Shown piece by piece: positions 1-5,673 of a stretch of 8,982 nucleotides of DNA. Both the position numbers and the translations under genes were made by a program. Positions within the stretch are counted from its first letter, which is position 1; the number at the start of each line of letters is the position of its first letter. The notes under the pieces were generated by a model, which saw only the letters and a program-made list of their open reading frames with translations, ran no database searches and had not been told where the DNA came from. This DNA is from SIG459 sp045532145 (lineage in GTDB: Bacteria > Bacillota > Clostridia > Oscillospirales > Oscillospiraceae), in contig JAZSFJ010000025.1 of the NCBI GenBank assembly GCA_045532145.1, positions 1 to 8,982 on the forward strand, in the 5' to 3' direction.

Positions 1-9
1 TTATTGAAC

Positions 10-35
10 GTGTAGGGGGCCCTTGCCCCCTACAC
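10..35. repeat. Perfect 11-bp inverted repeat (hairpin)
   Basis: The arms GTGTAGGGGGC (10-20) and GCCCCCTACAC (25-35) pair without a mismatch around the 4-base loop CCTT. No T-run follows on the plus strand, and on the minus strand only a short mixed sequence follows, so it is not a textbook intrinsic terminator. It may be the 3' end of a transcription unit lying left of the window, or a dispersed palindromic repeat. The sequence alone does not decide between these. Confidence 0.6.
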
Positions 36-101
36 ACGCCTCCGCTGCTCAAATATCAAATCTCTTCAGCAGAGTTCTTCCACCGCCCACAAGCTGCCGT
101 A

Positions 102-129
102 CTGACTCTTGCACAAATCAACATATTAT
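102..129 (+). promoter_or_regulatory. Weak candidate promoter for the ABC exporter operon
   Basis: CTGACT (102-107) and TATTAT (124-129) are separated by 16 bases and resemble a -35 and -10 pair with two and one mismatches. An alternative pairing, TTGCAC (109-114) with TATATG (135-140), has a 20-base spacer and is less likely. The rest of 36-162 shows no convincing gene or regulator site. The assignment is inference from consensus matching only. Confidence 0.25.
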
Positions 130-162
130 GGCACTATATGAGTATTCCACTAATGAACGGTT

Positions 163-1962
163 GTGATAAAACTGATGAAATCAGGCGTATATAAATATCT
201 CAGAGGCACAATGCGTTATTTTGTGCCCGCAATATTTTTTACTCTTTTTTATACCATTTTCAAATTTCTTATACCACAGATCGTAGGTGTGGCCGTTGAC
301 AATGTTATCGGTGATCTCCCTGCAGACGGGAAGCTCGCCGCCGCACTTCTTACTCTGGGCGGAGGCAGGGATAATCTCAGGGAGAATCTCATTATCTGCG
401 CTCTGGCCATTGGGATAACTGCCCTTTTGGAGGCCATCAGCAGCTATTTTTCCCGCATCAACATAAGCCGTGGCACAGAGAAGTACACCATGGGACTACG
501 AAACGGTCTGCTGCGCCATATTGAGGCCCTTCCCTTTTCATGGCACACCGAAAACTCCACCGGCGACATTATTCAGCGCTGCACAGCCGATGTAATGACC
601 CTGCGCACATTCATTTCTTCCCAGCTAATCGAAGTTATCAAGACACTGATTCTGTTGGGCGTAGCCCTTGGGATAATGTTCTCCATGAACGTAAAACTTG
701 CCCTAGTGTTCTCCGCCACAGTGCCTGTTATAGTTATCTATTCCCTGCTGTTCCACAGCCGCATTTCCCGACAGTTTCGCCAAGCCGACGAAGCTGAGGG
801 AGAGCTGTTGACCCAGGTACAGGAAAACCTTAGCGGTGTCCGTGTGGTGAGGGCTTTTGGACGGGAGCGTCATGAGCTTGACAAGTTCAACGCCACCAGC
901 GACGTTTATGTGAAAAACTGGGTTGACTTGGGTTATACTCTTGGCTTTTTCTGGGGCATAGGCGATCTGGCCACCTGTCTGCAGCTTATGAGCGTTATCT
1001 GCTTTGGAGCATATTTTGCTGCGAAAGGCCAGCTCAGCCTTGGTTCCCTTCTGATTTTCATAAGCTATACTCAGGCTCTTCTGGGACCTGTGCGCAGTCT
1101 GGGCAAATCCCTCTCAGAGCTGAGCAAGGCCGGAGTTTCCGCAAAACGCATCAACGAGATACTTTCAGCCAGCCCCGAGGAAGATGAGCCGGGAGCCGCC
1201 GAAGAAGGCTTCGGAGGAGATATTTGCTTCGAAAATGTTAGCTACGCCTATGGAGACAACGAGGTACTTCATAATATCAGCTTCACTGTGACCGAGGGCA
1301 GCACCCTGGGCATTCTCGGCACCACAGGCAGCGGCAAAAGCAGTCTTACATACCTCTTAAACCGCCTTTATGAGCCCGTTACGGGCCGCATTACCATAGG
1401 AGGACGTGACATCAAAAGTTTCAAAAAAAGCTATCTGAGGAGAAATGTTGGCCTCGTACTGCAAGAACCCTTCCTTTTTTCCAAAACCATTGCAGAGAAT
1501 ATCTCCATAGCCTGTCCCCGTGTCGAGCTCAACGCCATCAGAGCCCGGGCAGATGTGGCCTCTGTGGATAGTGATATATCCTCCTTCACCGCAGGCTACG
1601 AGACAATGGTGGGCGAAAGAGGCGTGACTCTCTCCGGAGGACAGAAGCAGCGCATCGCTATTGCCCGTACTCTCATGCTGGACTGCCCCGTTATGGTATT
1701 TGATGATTCCCTCTCCGCCGTTGACATGGAGACAGATGCCCGCATCCGTGAAAGTCTTCGCAGCAGCACAGCCAATTCCACAGTCATACTCATATCTCAT
1801 CGCATAAATACCCTTATGCAGGCGGACAAAATTATTGTTCTTGACGAGGGCCGCATTGTTGAAGAGGGCAGCCACGGGGAGCTTATGGCAAAGGGCGGAC
1901 TATACAGCCGAGTCTGCGCCATACAGTCCATGGCATACGCACAAGGAGGTGAGGAGGCATGA
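163..1962 (+). CDS. Heterodimeric ABC exporter half, degenerate-site subunit (permease fused to ATPase)
   Basis: This is a membrane exporter half-transporter of 599 residues: a six-helix transmembrane domain at about 15-325, then a nucleotide-binding domain at about 352-590. Visible motifs are Walker A GTTGSGKS (386-393), Q-loop Q434, a canonical signature LSGGQ (490-494), Walker B ending in D514, D-loop SAVD (518-521) and H-loop H546. The residue after Walker B is D515, where the catalytic Glu normally stands. That substitution marks the degenerate-site partner of heterodimeric exporters such as TM287/TM288, LmrCD and BmrCD. Its intact LSGGQ would serve the active site formed with the downstream partner, whose start overlaps its stop by ATGA. 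The start is uncertain: GTG at 163 and ATG at 175 both follow the in-frame stop at 154-156, and neither has a good ribosome site. The substrate could be a drug, peptide or lipid and cannot be inferred. Confidence 0.93.
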   Translation: MIKLMKSGVYKYLRGTMRYFVPAIFFTLFYTIFKFLIPQIVGVAVDNVIGDLPADGKLAAALLTLGGGRDNLRENLIICALAIGITALLEAISSYFSRINISRGTEKYTMGLRNGLLRHIEALPFSWHTENSTGDIIQRCTADVMTLRTFISSQLIEVIKTLILLGVALGIMFSMNVKLALVFSATVPVIVIYSLLFHSRISRQFRQADEAEGELLTQVQENLSGVRVVRAFGRERHELDKFNATSDVYVKNWVDLGYTLGFFWGIGDLATCLQLMSVICFGAYFAAKGQLSLGSLLIFISYTQALLGPVRSLGKSLSELSKAGVSAKRINEILSASPEEDEPGAAEEGFGGDICFENVSYAYGDNEVLHNISFTVTEGSTLGILGTTGSGKSSLTYLLNRLYEPVTGRITIGGRDIKSFKKSYLRRNVGLVLQEPFLFSKTIAENISIACPRVELNAIRARADVASVDSDISSFTAGYETMVGERGVTLSGGQKQRIAIARTLMLDCPVMVFDDSLSAVDMETDARIRESLRSSTANSTVILISHRINTLMQADKIIVLDEGRIVEEGSHGELMAKGGLYSRVCAIQSMAYAQGGEEA

Positions 1963-3779
1963 ATGAGACCACCCGCATTAATTTCAGGGTATGGAAAAAA
2001 ATCCTCCCCTTTTTCGCACCTCACAAAAACAAGCTTATTTTTATCGCTGCAATGATGCTATTTTCAGCCATTGTGGACGCCGTTGTTCCCCTTTTCACCC
2101 GCTATGCCGTCAACAATTTCGTTATGGAGAGCACTACGGATGGCATGGGAAGTTTTGTTCTTCTCTATCTGATACTCGTTATTCTTCAGACTGCAACAAC
2201 GGTTATTTATTCCCGGCTTAGCATGGAAATCGAGATGCACTCAAGCCGGGAGCTTAAACGGGCCTGTTTCATTCACCTCCAGAAGCTGCCCCTGAGCTAT
2301 TTCAACAAAAACAGCGTAGGCTATGTTCTGGCCCGGGTCATGAGTGACACGAACCATATCTCCGGAATGATAGCCTGGGCCCTTTTCGGCCTTGTCTGGC
2401 AGGCTTTTTATCTCATCTCCCTTATAGTAGCCATGTTCTTTGTTAACTGGAAGGTGGCTATTCTGGTTTCTATTGTGATCCCTCTGGCGGTAGTGGCATC
2501 CTTCTGGTTCCGTCCCCGGCTCATGGCAGCAAACCGTCAGGTCAGACATCACAACAGCGCCATCACGGGATTTCTCAACGAACACATAATTGGTGCCAAG
2601 ACCACTAAAACCCTTGTCACCGAGGAACAGAGTGCCGGTGAGTTCGGCGATCTTACAGAGAAAATGTATTCCTCCAGTATGCGCGTCGCCCGCCTCAACT
2701 CCCTTTTCCTCCCCCTTGTCAGTCTACTTGGCTCCATAGCTGTGGCAGCAGCACTCCACAGCACCGGCTCCTCTGTTATCCGGGGCAGCCTCGATTACGG
2801 CGTGCTTTCCGCATTTATCTCCTTTGCAATCTGCATTATCGACCCCATTGTTTCCATTTCCGGAATATTCAACGAGTTTATTGCAGCCCAGGTAAACGTA
2901 GAGCGAGTCACGGATCTGCTAAGCGAAGAGACCGAAGCCGGAGAAACTGATGAAGTCCGGGAAATATATGGGAATGCACTTGAGCCACGGATCGAAAACT
3001 ATCCACCCATAAAGGGTAATATCCGCTTTGAAAATGTCTGGTTCCGCTATCCCGACGCTGAGGAAAACGACTATGTTTTGAAGGACATATCCTTCTCTGT
3101 TCCCGCGGGCTCCACAGTGGCCCTTGTGGGCGAAACAGGAGCTGGAAAAAGCACCCTTGTAAATCTGCTGTGCCGCTTTTTCGAACCCACTGAGGGCAAA
3201 ATTTACATCGACGGCGCGGATTACCGCAGCCGATCCCGCCACTGGCTCCACTCAAACCTTGGCTATGTGCAGCAAACACCCCAGCTGTTTTCCGGCAGCG
3301 TCAGCTATAATATCCGCTATGGCAATATGAATGCCTCGGCAGATGATATTGAAAAGGCTGCAAAGCTTGTTTCTGTGGACAAGATTGCCGCCCGCCTTGA
3401 AGAGGGTTACGATACTGACGTAGGCGAGAACGGTGACAGGCTGAGCATAGGCGAAAAACAGCTTGTTTCCTTTGCCCGTGCCATGATCGCAGACCCGCCT
3501 ATCTTCATTCTGGACGAAGCGACAAGCTCCATTGACACAGAGACCGAAGCCCTTATTCAGAGCGCCATATCACGGGTGCTCCCGGGACGGACCTCATTTA
3601 TCATTGCCCACCGCCTTTCCACCATCCGCAACTCCGACATAATAATGGTGGTGGAAAACCATGGTATCAGCGAGTCCGGCACCCACGAGGAGCTTATGGC
3701 CAAAAAAGGGCGCTACTGGCGGCTTTACACGGCCATGCAGGTAAACGAAGAATCCGGCCTCAAGGAAAAATTCAAGTAA
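1959..3779 (+). CDS. Heterodimeric ABC exporter half, catalytic-Glu subunit (permease fused to ATPase)
   Basis: This is the second half of the exporter, 606 residues, with transmembrane helices at about 20-310 and an ATPase domain at about 354-595. Walker A is GETGAGKST (391-399), the Q-loop is Q439, Walker B ends ILDE with catalytic E520, the D-loop is SSID (523-526) and the H-loop is H551. The signature motif reads LSIGE (495-499) instead of LSGGQ. The defects in the two proteins are therefore complementary: this Walker B and the LSGGQ of the upstream protein make the working ATP site, while this altered signature faces D515 of the partner. The start overlaps the upstream stop (ATGA at 1959-1962) and is preceded by a purine-rich site containing AAGGAGG (1943-1949) and GAGGAGG (1951-1957), implying translational coupling and roughly equal subunit amounts. 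A long linker with acidic residues (about 322-352) joins the two domains. The gene ends just before a strong terminator. Confidence 0.95.
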   Translation: MNETTRINFRVWKKILPFFAPHKNKLIFIAAMMLFSAIVDAVVPLFTRYAVNNFVMESTTDGMGSFVLLYLILVILQTATTVIYSRLSMEIEMHSSRELKRACFIHLQKLPLSYFNKNSVGYVLARVMSDTNHISGMIAWALFGLVWQAFYLISLIVAMFFVNWKVAILVSIVIPLAVVASFWFRPRLMAANRQVRHHNSAITGFLNEHIIGAKTTKTLVTEEQSAGEFGDLTEKMYSSSMRVARLNSLFLPLVSLLGSIAVAAALHSTGSSVIRGSLDYGVLSAFISFAICIIDPIVSISGIFNEFIAAQVNVERVTDLLSEETEAGETDEVREIYGNALEPRIENYPPIKGNIRFENVWFRYPDAEENDYVLKDISFSVPAGSTVALVGETGAGKSTLVNLLCRFFEPTEGKIYIDGADYRSRSRHWLHSNLGYVQQTPQLFSGSVSYNIRYGNMNASADDIEKAAKLVSVDKIAARLEEGYDTDVGENGDRLSIGEKQLVSFARAMIADPPIFILDEATSSIDTETEALIQSAISRVLPGRTSFIIAHRLSTIRNSDIIMVVENHGISESGTHEELMAKKGRYWRLYTAMQVNEESGLKEKFK

Positions 3780-3780
3780 T

Positions 3781-3825
3781 AAAAAAGTACTTTCCTTTTG
3801 CAGTGCAAAAGGAAATTACTTTTTT
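3781..3825. terminator. Bidirectional intrinsic terminator between convergent genes
   Basis: An inner stem of 11 bp (3791-3801 with 3805-3815, loop AGT) is extended, after one C/T mismatch, by a further 9 bp (3781-3789 with 3817-3825). The outer ends are A6 on the left and a T-run on the right, so either strand gives a hairpin followed by U residues. It begins one base after the stop of the second ABC gene and overlaps the stop codon of the convergent HAD gene. It probably ends both transcripts. Confidence 0.88.
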
Positions 3826-4531
3826 ATAAAGCTTTAAGCATTTCCACCATTTCGGCAAAGCTGCCTTTGGGGCCGTCCCATTCCCTGTCCGAGGGAATAA
3901 GGCAGTCGGTGACAAGGTAGCCATCCATTCCTGCAGCCCGGGAGGCAAACATATCCTCCCTTACGTCGTTGCCTATCATAAGGCACTCAGCAGGCTTGAG
4001 GTCTAAACGGCGGCAAATGTCCAGATAGTATTCAGGATTTGGCTTGCAGAATCGGTCACTCTCATAACTTGTAATAAGAGCAAAATCTTCCTCTCTGAGC
4101 CCGATCCAGCTTATGCGGGAGAGTTGGGCGGGATAAGGAAAAAGAGGATTTGTAGCAAGCACAACGGTTCTCCCCTCCTGTCCAGCTGCCTCTACAGCTG
4201 CTCTCGCCAGAGGATTTTCCCCTGTGACTAAGCGGGCCTTATTGAACTCATGGGAGTAAAAATGATTTGTCTCATCCAAAATCGAATCGCTTACTATGCC
4301 CGTAAGAGAAAGAAAGCAATCCCAAAAGCGCTTTTCGTTTTTGCAGGAGCCGTCGTTCATCACCATTGCCTTCGTTCCTGCCCATACACATTTGATAAGC
4401 TCATCCGCAGGAACGCGGTATTTTGCAAGAGAAATGCAAAGTTCCTTGAAATAGGCCTTCATAAAAGTATCCATATCCATGGGAAGCAGCGTTCCGTCCA
4501 GGTCGAAAAATATAGCTTTGTATTTTTTCAT
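3824..4531 (-). CDS. HAD-family hydrolase, phosphatase-like
   Basis: This is a 235-residue soluble protein of the haloacid dehalogenase superfamily, which usually removes phosphate from small metabolites. Motif I is FFDLDGT with nucleophile D10 and acid/base D12. Motif II is T127 in VLATN. Motif III is K163 in the sequence CKPNPEYY. Motif IV is GNDVRED with D189 and D193 as Mg2+ ligands. All catalytic positions are present. The insert between motifs I and II (about 16-100) is mostly helical in character, which fits a C1-type cap as in phosphoglycolate phosphatase relatives. The ATG at 4529-4531 follows AGGTGA (complement of 4536-4541) at a suitable distance. The gene stands alone, convergent with the ABC operon and downstream of the tRNA-Gly gene. 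No promoter is convincing in front of it. The substrate cannot be predicted, and a nucleotide or sugar phosphate is only a family-level guess. Confidence 0.9.
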   Translation of the reverse strand: MKKYKAIFFDLDGTLLPMDMDTFMKAYFKELCISLAKYRVPADELIKCVWAGTKAMVMNDGSCKNEKRFWDCFLSLTGIVSDSILDETNHFYSHEFNKARLVTGENPLARAAVEAAGQEGRTVVLATNPLFPYPAQLSRISWIGLREEDFALITSYESDRFCKPNPEYYLDICRRLDLKPAECLMIGNDVREDMFASRAAGMDGYLVTDCLIPSDREWDGPKGSFAEMVEMLKAL

Positions 4532-4561
4532 TATATCACCTGTTCAAACTCATAATTATCG

Positions 4562-4655
4562 GAAGGAAAGGTAGCTTGAAAGAAAACCATCAGGGTTATC
4601 CTTCATTTTGAATACCCGCCGCAGCGGCTCTAAATTAAAACAGCTTTGCCTTTTC
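4562..4655. repeat. Structured intergenic repeat, copy 1 (decayed)
   Basis: This stretch matches 4700-4790 with small differences and a period of 138-139 bp. Shared blocks include CCATCAGGG (4587-4595) and a 23-base identical block at 4608-4630. It contains a hairpin (4578-4588 with 4594-4604) that has two mismatches here but is perfect in the other copy, and a CCGC/GCGG mini-hairpin. The block that forms the left arm of the tRNA terminator in copy 2 is present at its right end, but the matching right arm is missing. No coding potential is evident. Confidence 0.75.
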
Positions 4656-4699
4656 GAAACCTAGCTTGCATTGAGCATATAAACAAGCTTATTGACTTC

Positions 4700-4790
4700 G
4701 AAAGGAAAGGATGTTTGAAGGAAAACCATCAGGGTTTTCCTTCATTTGAATACCCGCCGCAGCGGCTCCAAATTAAAAATAGCTTTGCTT
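4700..4790. repeat. Structured intergenic repeat, copy 2 (intact)
   Basis: This is the second copy of the repeat, lying directly against the tRNA-Gly terminator. It holds a perfect 11-bp hairpin, GAAGGAAAACC (4717-4727) with GGTTTTCCTTC (4733-4743) and loop ATCAG. Then comes CCGC-CGCA-GCGG, then the left arm of the terminator stem at 4765-4788. The 23-base block 4746-4768 is identical to 4608-4630. The modular arrangement of hairpins resembles a small non-coding repeat element of the kind scattered between bacterial genes, but I cannot name the family. Confidence 0.75.
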
Positions 4791-4816
4791 TCGCAAAGCT
4801 ATTTTTAATTTGGAGC
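4765..4816 (-). terminator. 24-bp perfect stem-loop terminator of tRNA-Gly
   Basis: Positions 4765-4788 pair with 4793-4816 over 24 bp without a mismatch. In the minus-strand RNA the loop is GAAA, a stable tetraloop. Transcription from the tRNA would first form the inner stem AGCTTTGC-GAAA-GCAAAGCT, followed by the U-rich run ATTTTTAATTT, which is the usual shape of an intrinsic terminator. The outer part of the stem includes the tRNA's own 3' GCTCCA, so the full stem and the folded tRNA are mutually exclusive. Confidence 0.8.
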
Positions 4817-4884
4817 GGATAACGGGAATCGAACCCGCCTCTACGGCTTGGGAAGCCGTCATTCTACCGATGAACTATATCCGC
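4811..4884 (-). tRNA. tRNA-Gly (anticodon CCC)
   Basis: The minus strand folds as a complete 74-base tRNA. The acceptor stem GCGGATA (4884-4878) pairs with TATCCGC (4821-4815), the discriminator base is T, and CCA is encoded at 4813-4811. The anticodon arm is ACGGC-TTCCCAA-GCCGT, placing CCC at positions 34-36, which reads the Gly codon GGG. The T arm contains GGTTCGATTCC and the D arm contains GTTCATCGGTAGAATGAC. It is a single tRNA gene with its own promoter and terminator. Confidence 0.97.
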
Positions 4885-4896
4885 ATCTGCTATGGC

Positions 4897-4925
4897 ATTA
4901 TAGCACTTTCCGGGTGTCTAATCAA
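4897..4925 (-). promoter_or_regulatory. Promoter of tRNA-Gly
   Basis: On the minus strand a perfect -10 TATAAT (complement of 4897-4902) lies 17 bases from the -35 hexamer TTGATT (complement of 4920-4925). Transcription would start near 4890, about six bases before the mature tRNA 5' end. The spacing and match are good for a housekeeping sigma-A promoter. Confidence 0.8.
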
Positions 4926-4940
4926 GTAAAATTAAGGTAA

Positions 4941-4976
4941 AAAGAAAAAGCACGGTGACATACGCACCGTGCTTTT
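4941..4976 (-). terminator. Intrinsic terminator of the TRAP operon
   Basis: AAAAGCACGGTG (4946-4957) pairs perfectly with CACCGTGCTTTT (4965-4976) around a 7-base loop. Read on the minus strand the stem is followed by CTTTTT, giving a U-tract. It lies 13 bases past the dctQ stop codon and closes the M-P-Q transcript. Confidence 0.9.
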
Positions 4977-4989
4977 AATTAACATGGGA

Positions 4990-5517
4990 TTAGAGCATAT
5001 ACTCTGCGGTCTTCTCCTGCTCGCCGCCATTCTTGGCATCGATGAAGCTCTGAATGGTGTCAATAAAAAGCAGAACAGTCAGCTCAAGGAAGCCAAATGC
5101 GCAAACGAATGCAAAGGGCCACCAGGGCATATTGAGAACGTCGGTTGCACGGCCATTTTCAAGGAGGGTGAGACCCTGTGCTATGCAGCCGTAGCAGAGA
5201 GCGGCGGAAACAACGGTCTCAACAAAGAGAACGATGCCGAGCCAGATGCAGCGAAGCTTCTTAGGCAACATGTCAACAAACATGCTGACCCAAACATGGC
5301 CCTTCTTGACCTGCATAACAGGGATTGCAAGCATGGTAATAACGATAAGGAAGTAAGAGGAGAACTCATTACTGCCCTTGATGGAGAGAGCCTGACCGCT
5401 GACCTTACGGAGAATAACGTCAATTGCGACGACGAATACCATAACGAAGCAGACAGCCATGCTTATATAGCTAACGCCATTAACAAATTTACTAATTGCG
5501 TCACGAATCTTTTTCAA
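4990..5517 (-). CDS. dctQ: TRAP transporter small membrane subunit (DctQ type)
   Basis: This is the 175-residue four-helix small subunit of a tripartite ATP-independent periplasmic-type transporter, which packs against the large DctM subunit in the membrane. Hydrophobic segments lie at about 15-37, 52-69, 88-112 and 132-154. The loop QVKKGHVWVSMFVDMLP (69-85) after the second helix corresponds to the family's conserved basic/His region. The C-terminus is short and charged. The start is TTG at 5515-5517, giving a normal MKKIRDAISK beginning, with GAAAGGGGAAG upstream at good spacing; no ATG offers an equally good N-terminus. It is the last gene of the cluster, 156 bp after dctP, and that gap contains a hairpin and a possible promoter. 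In most TRAP operons this gene precedes dctM, so its distal place is notable. The family assignment is firm and the substrate unknown. Confidence 0.92.
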   Translation of the reverse strand: MKKIRDAISKFVNGVSYISMAVCFVMVFVVAIDVILRKVSGQALSIKGSNEFSSYFLIVITMLAIPVMQVKKGHVWVSMFVDMLPKKLRCIWLGIVLFVETVVSAALCYGCIAQGLTLLENGRATDVLNMPWWPFAFVCAFGFLELTVLLFIDTIQSFIDAKNGGEQEKTAEYML

Positions 5518-5525
5518 GACTAACT

Positions 5526-5532
5526 TCCCCTT
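5526..5532 (-). promoter_or_regulatory. Ribosome binding site that supports the TTG start of dctQ
   Basis: The minus strand reads AAGGGGA here, eight bases before TTG (5517-5515). It is the only purine-rich site in this stretch and fixes the unusual start codon. TTG probably lowers the translation of the membrane subunit relative to its neighbours; that effect is inference. Confidence 0.65.
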
Positions 5533-5541
5533 TCTACAAGG

Positions 5542-5569
5542 ATTATAGAATTTTGCATAAAAATTTTAA
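5542..5569 (-). promoter_or_regulatory. Candidate internal promoter for dctQ
   Basis: A perfect TATAAT (complement of 5542-5547) lies 16 bases from TTAAAA (complement of 5564-5569), a weak -35. An A/T-rich tract that could act as an UP element lies just upstream and contains a 12-bp direct repeat AAAAATTTTAAG at 5559-5570 and 5575-5586. If active, the leader of dctQ would be under 20 bases. In AT-rich sequence a chance match is quite possible. Confidence 0.35.
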
Positions 5570-5588
5570 GAAAGAAAAATTTTAAGGG

Positions 5589-5618
5589 TACAGGACCCGG
5601 ATAAGGCCGGGTCCTGTA
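5589..5618 (-). terminator. Strong hairpin between dctP and dctQ (attenuator or mRNA 3' stabiliser)
   Basis: TACAGGACCCGG (5589-5600) pairs perfectly over 12 bp with CCGGGTCCTGTA (5607-5618) around a 6-base loop. On the minus strand it is followed by CCCTTAAAATTTTTC, so the T-run starts late and termination would be partial at best. Such hairpins after the solute-binding-protein gene often protect its mRNA and reduce read-through to membrane genes. Here it lies 56 bp after the dctP stop, and I infer a similar role. Confidence 0.7.
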
Positions 5619-5673
5619 TGAAAATAAGTTCTACTTACTCAGTTGTAAATAGATAAGTCAGTTGATCTTACGA

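Noticed and set aside
70..130. Possible remnant of a minus-strand gene end (frame reading SQYGSLWAVEELC then stop)
   Set aside because: Only about 20 codons are open before an upstream stop, so it cannot be separated from chance.
137..193. 18-codon leader peptide overlapping the start of the first ABC gene
   Set aside because: It has no ribosome site and no run of regulatory codons, and a frame this short arises easily by chance.
1357..1875. Open frame of 172 codons on the minus strand inside the first ABC gene
   Set aside because: It overlaps the ATPase domain with all its motifs, lacks a ribosome site and has no recognisable domain.
4969..5523. Open frame of 184 codons on the plus strand opposite dctQ
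   Set aside because: Same cause as the other two antisense frames. The minus-strand product has four hydrophobic helices in the right order for DctQ.
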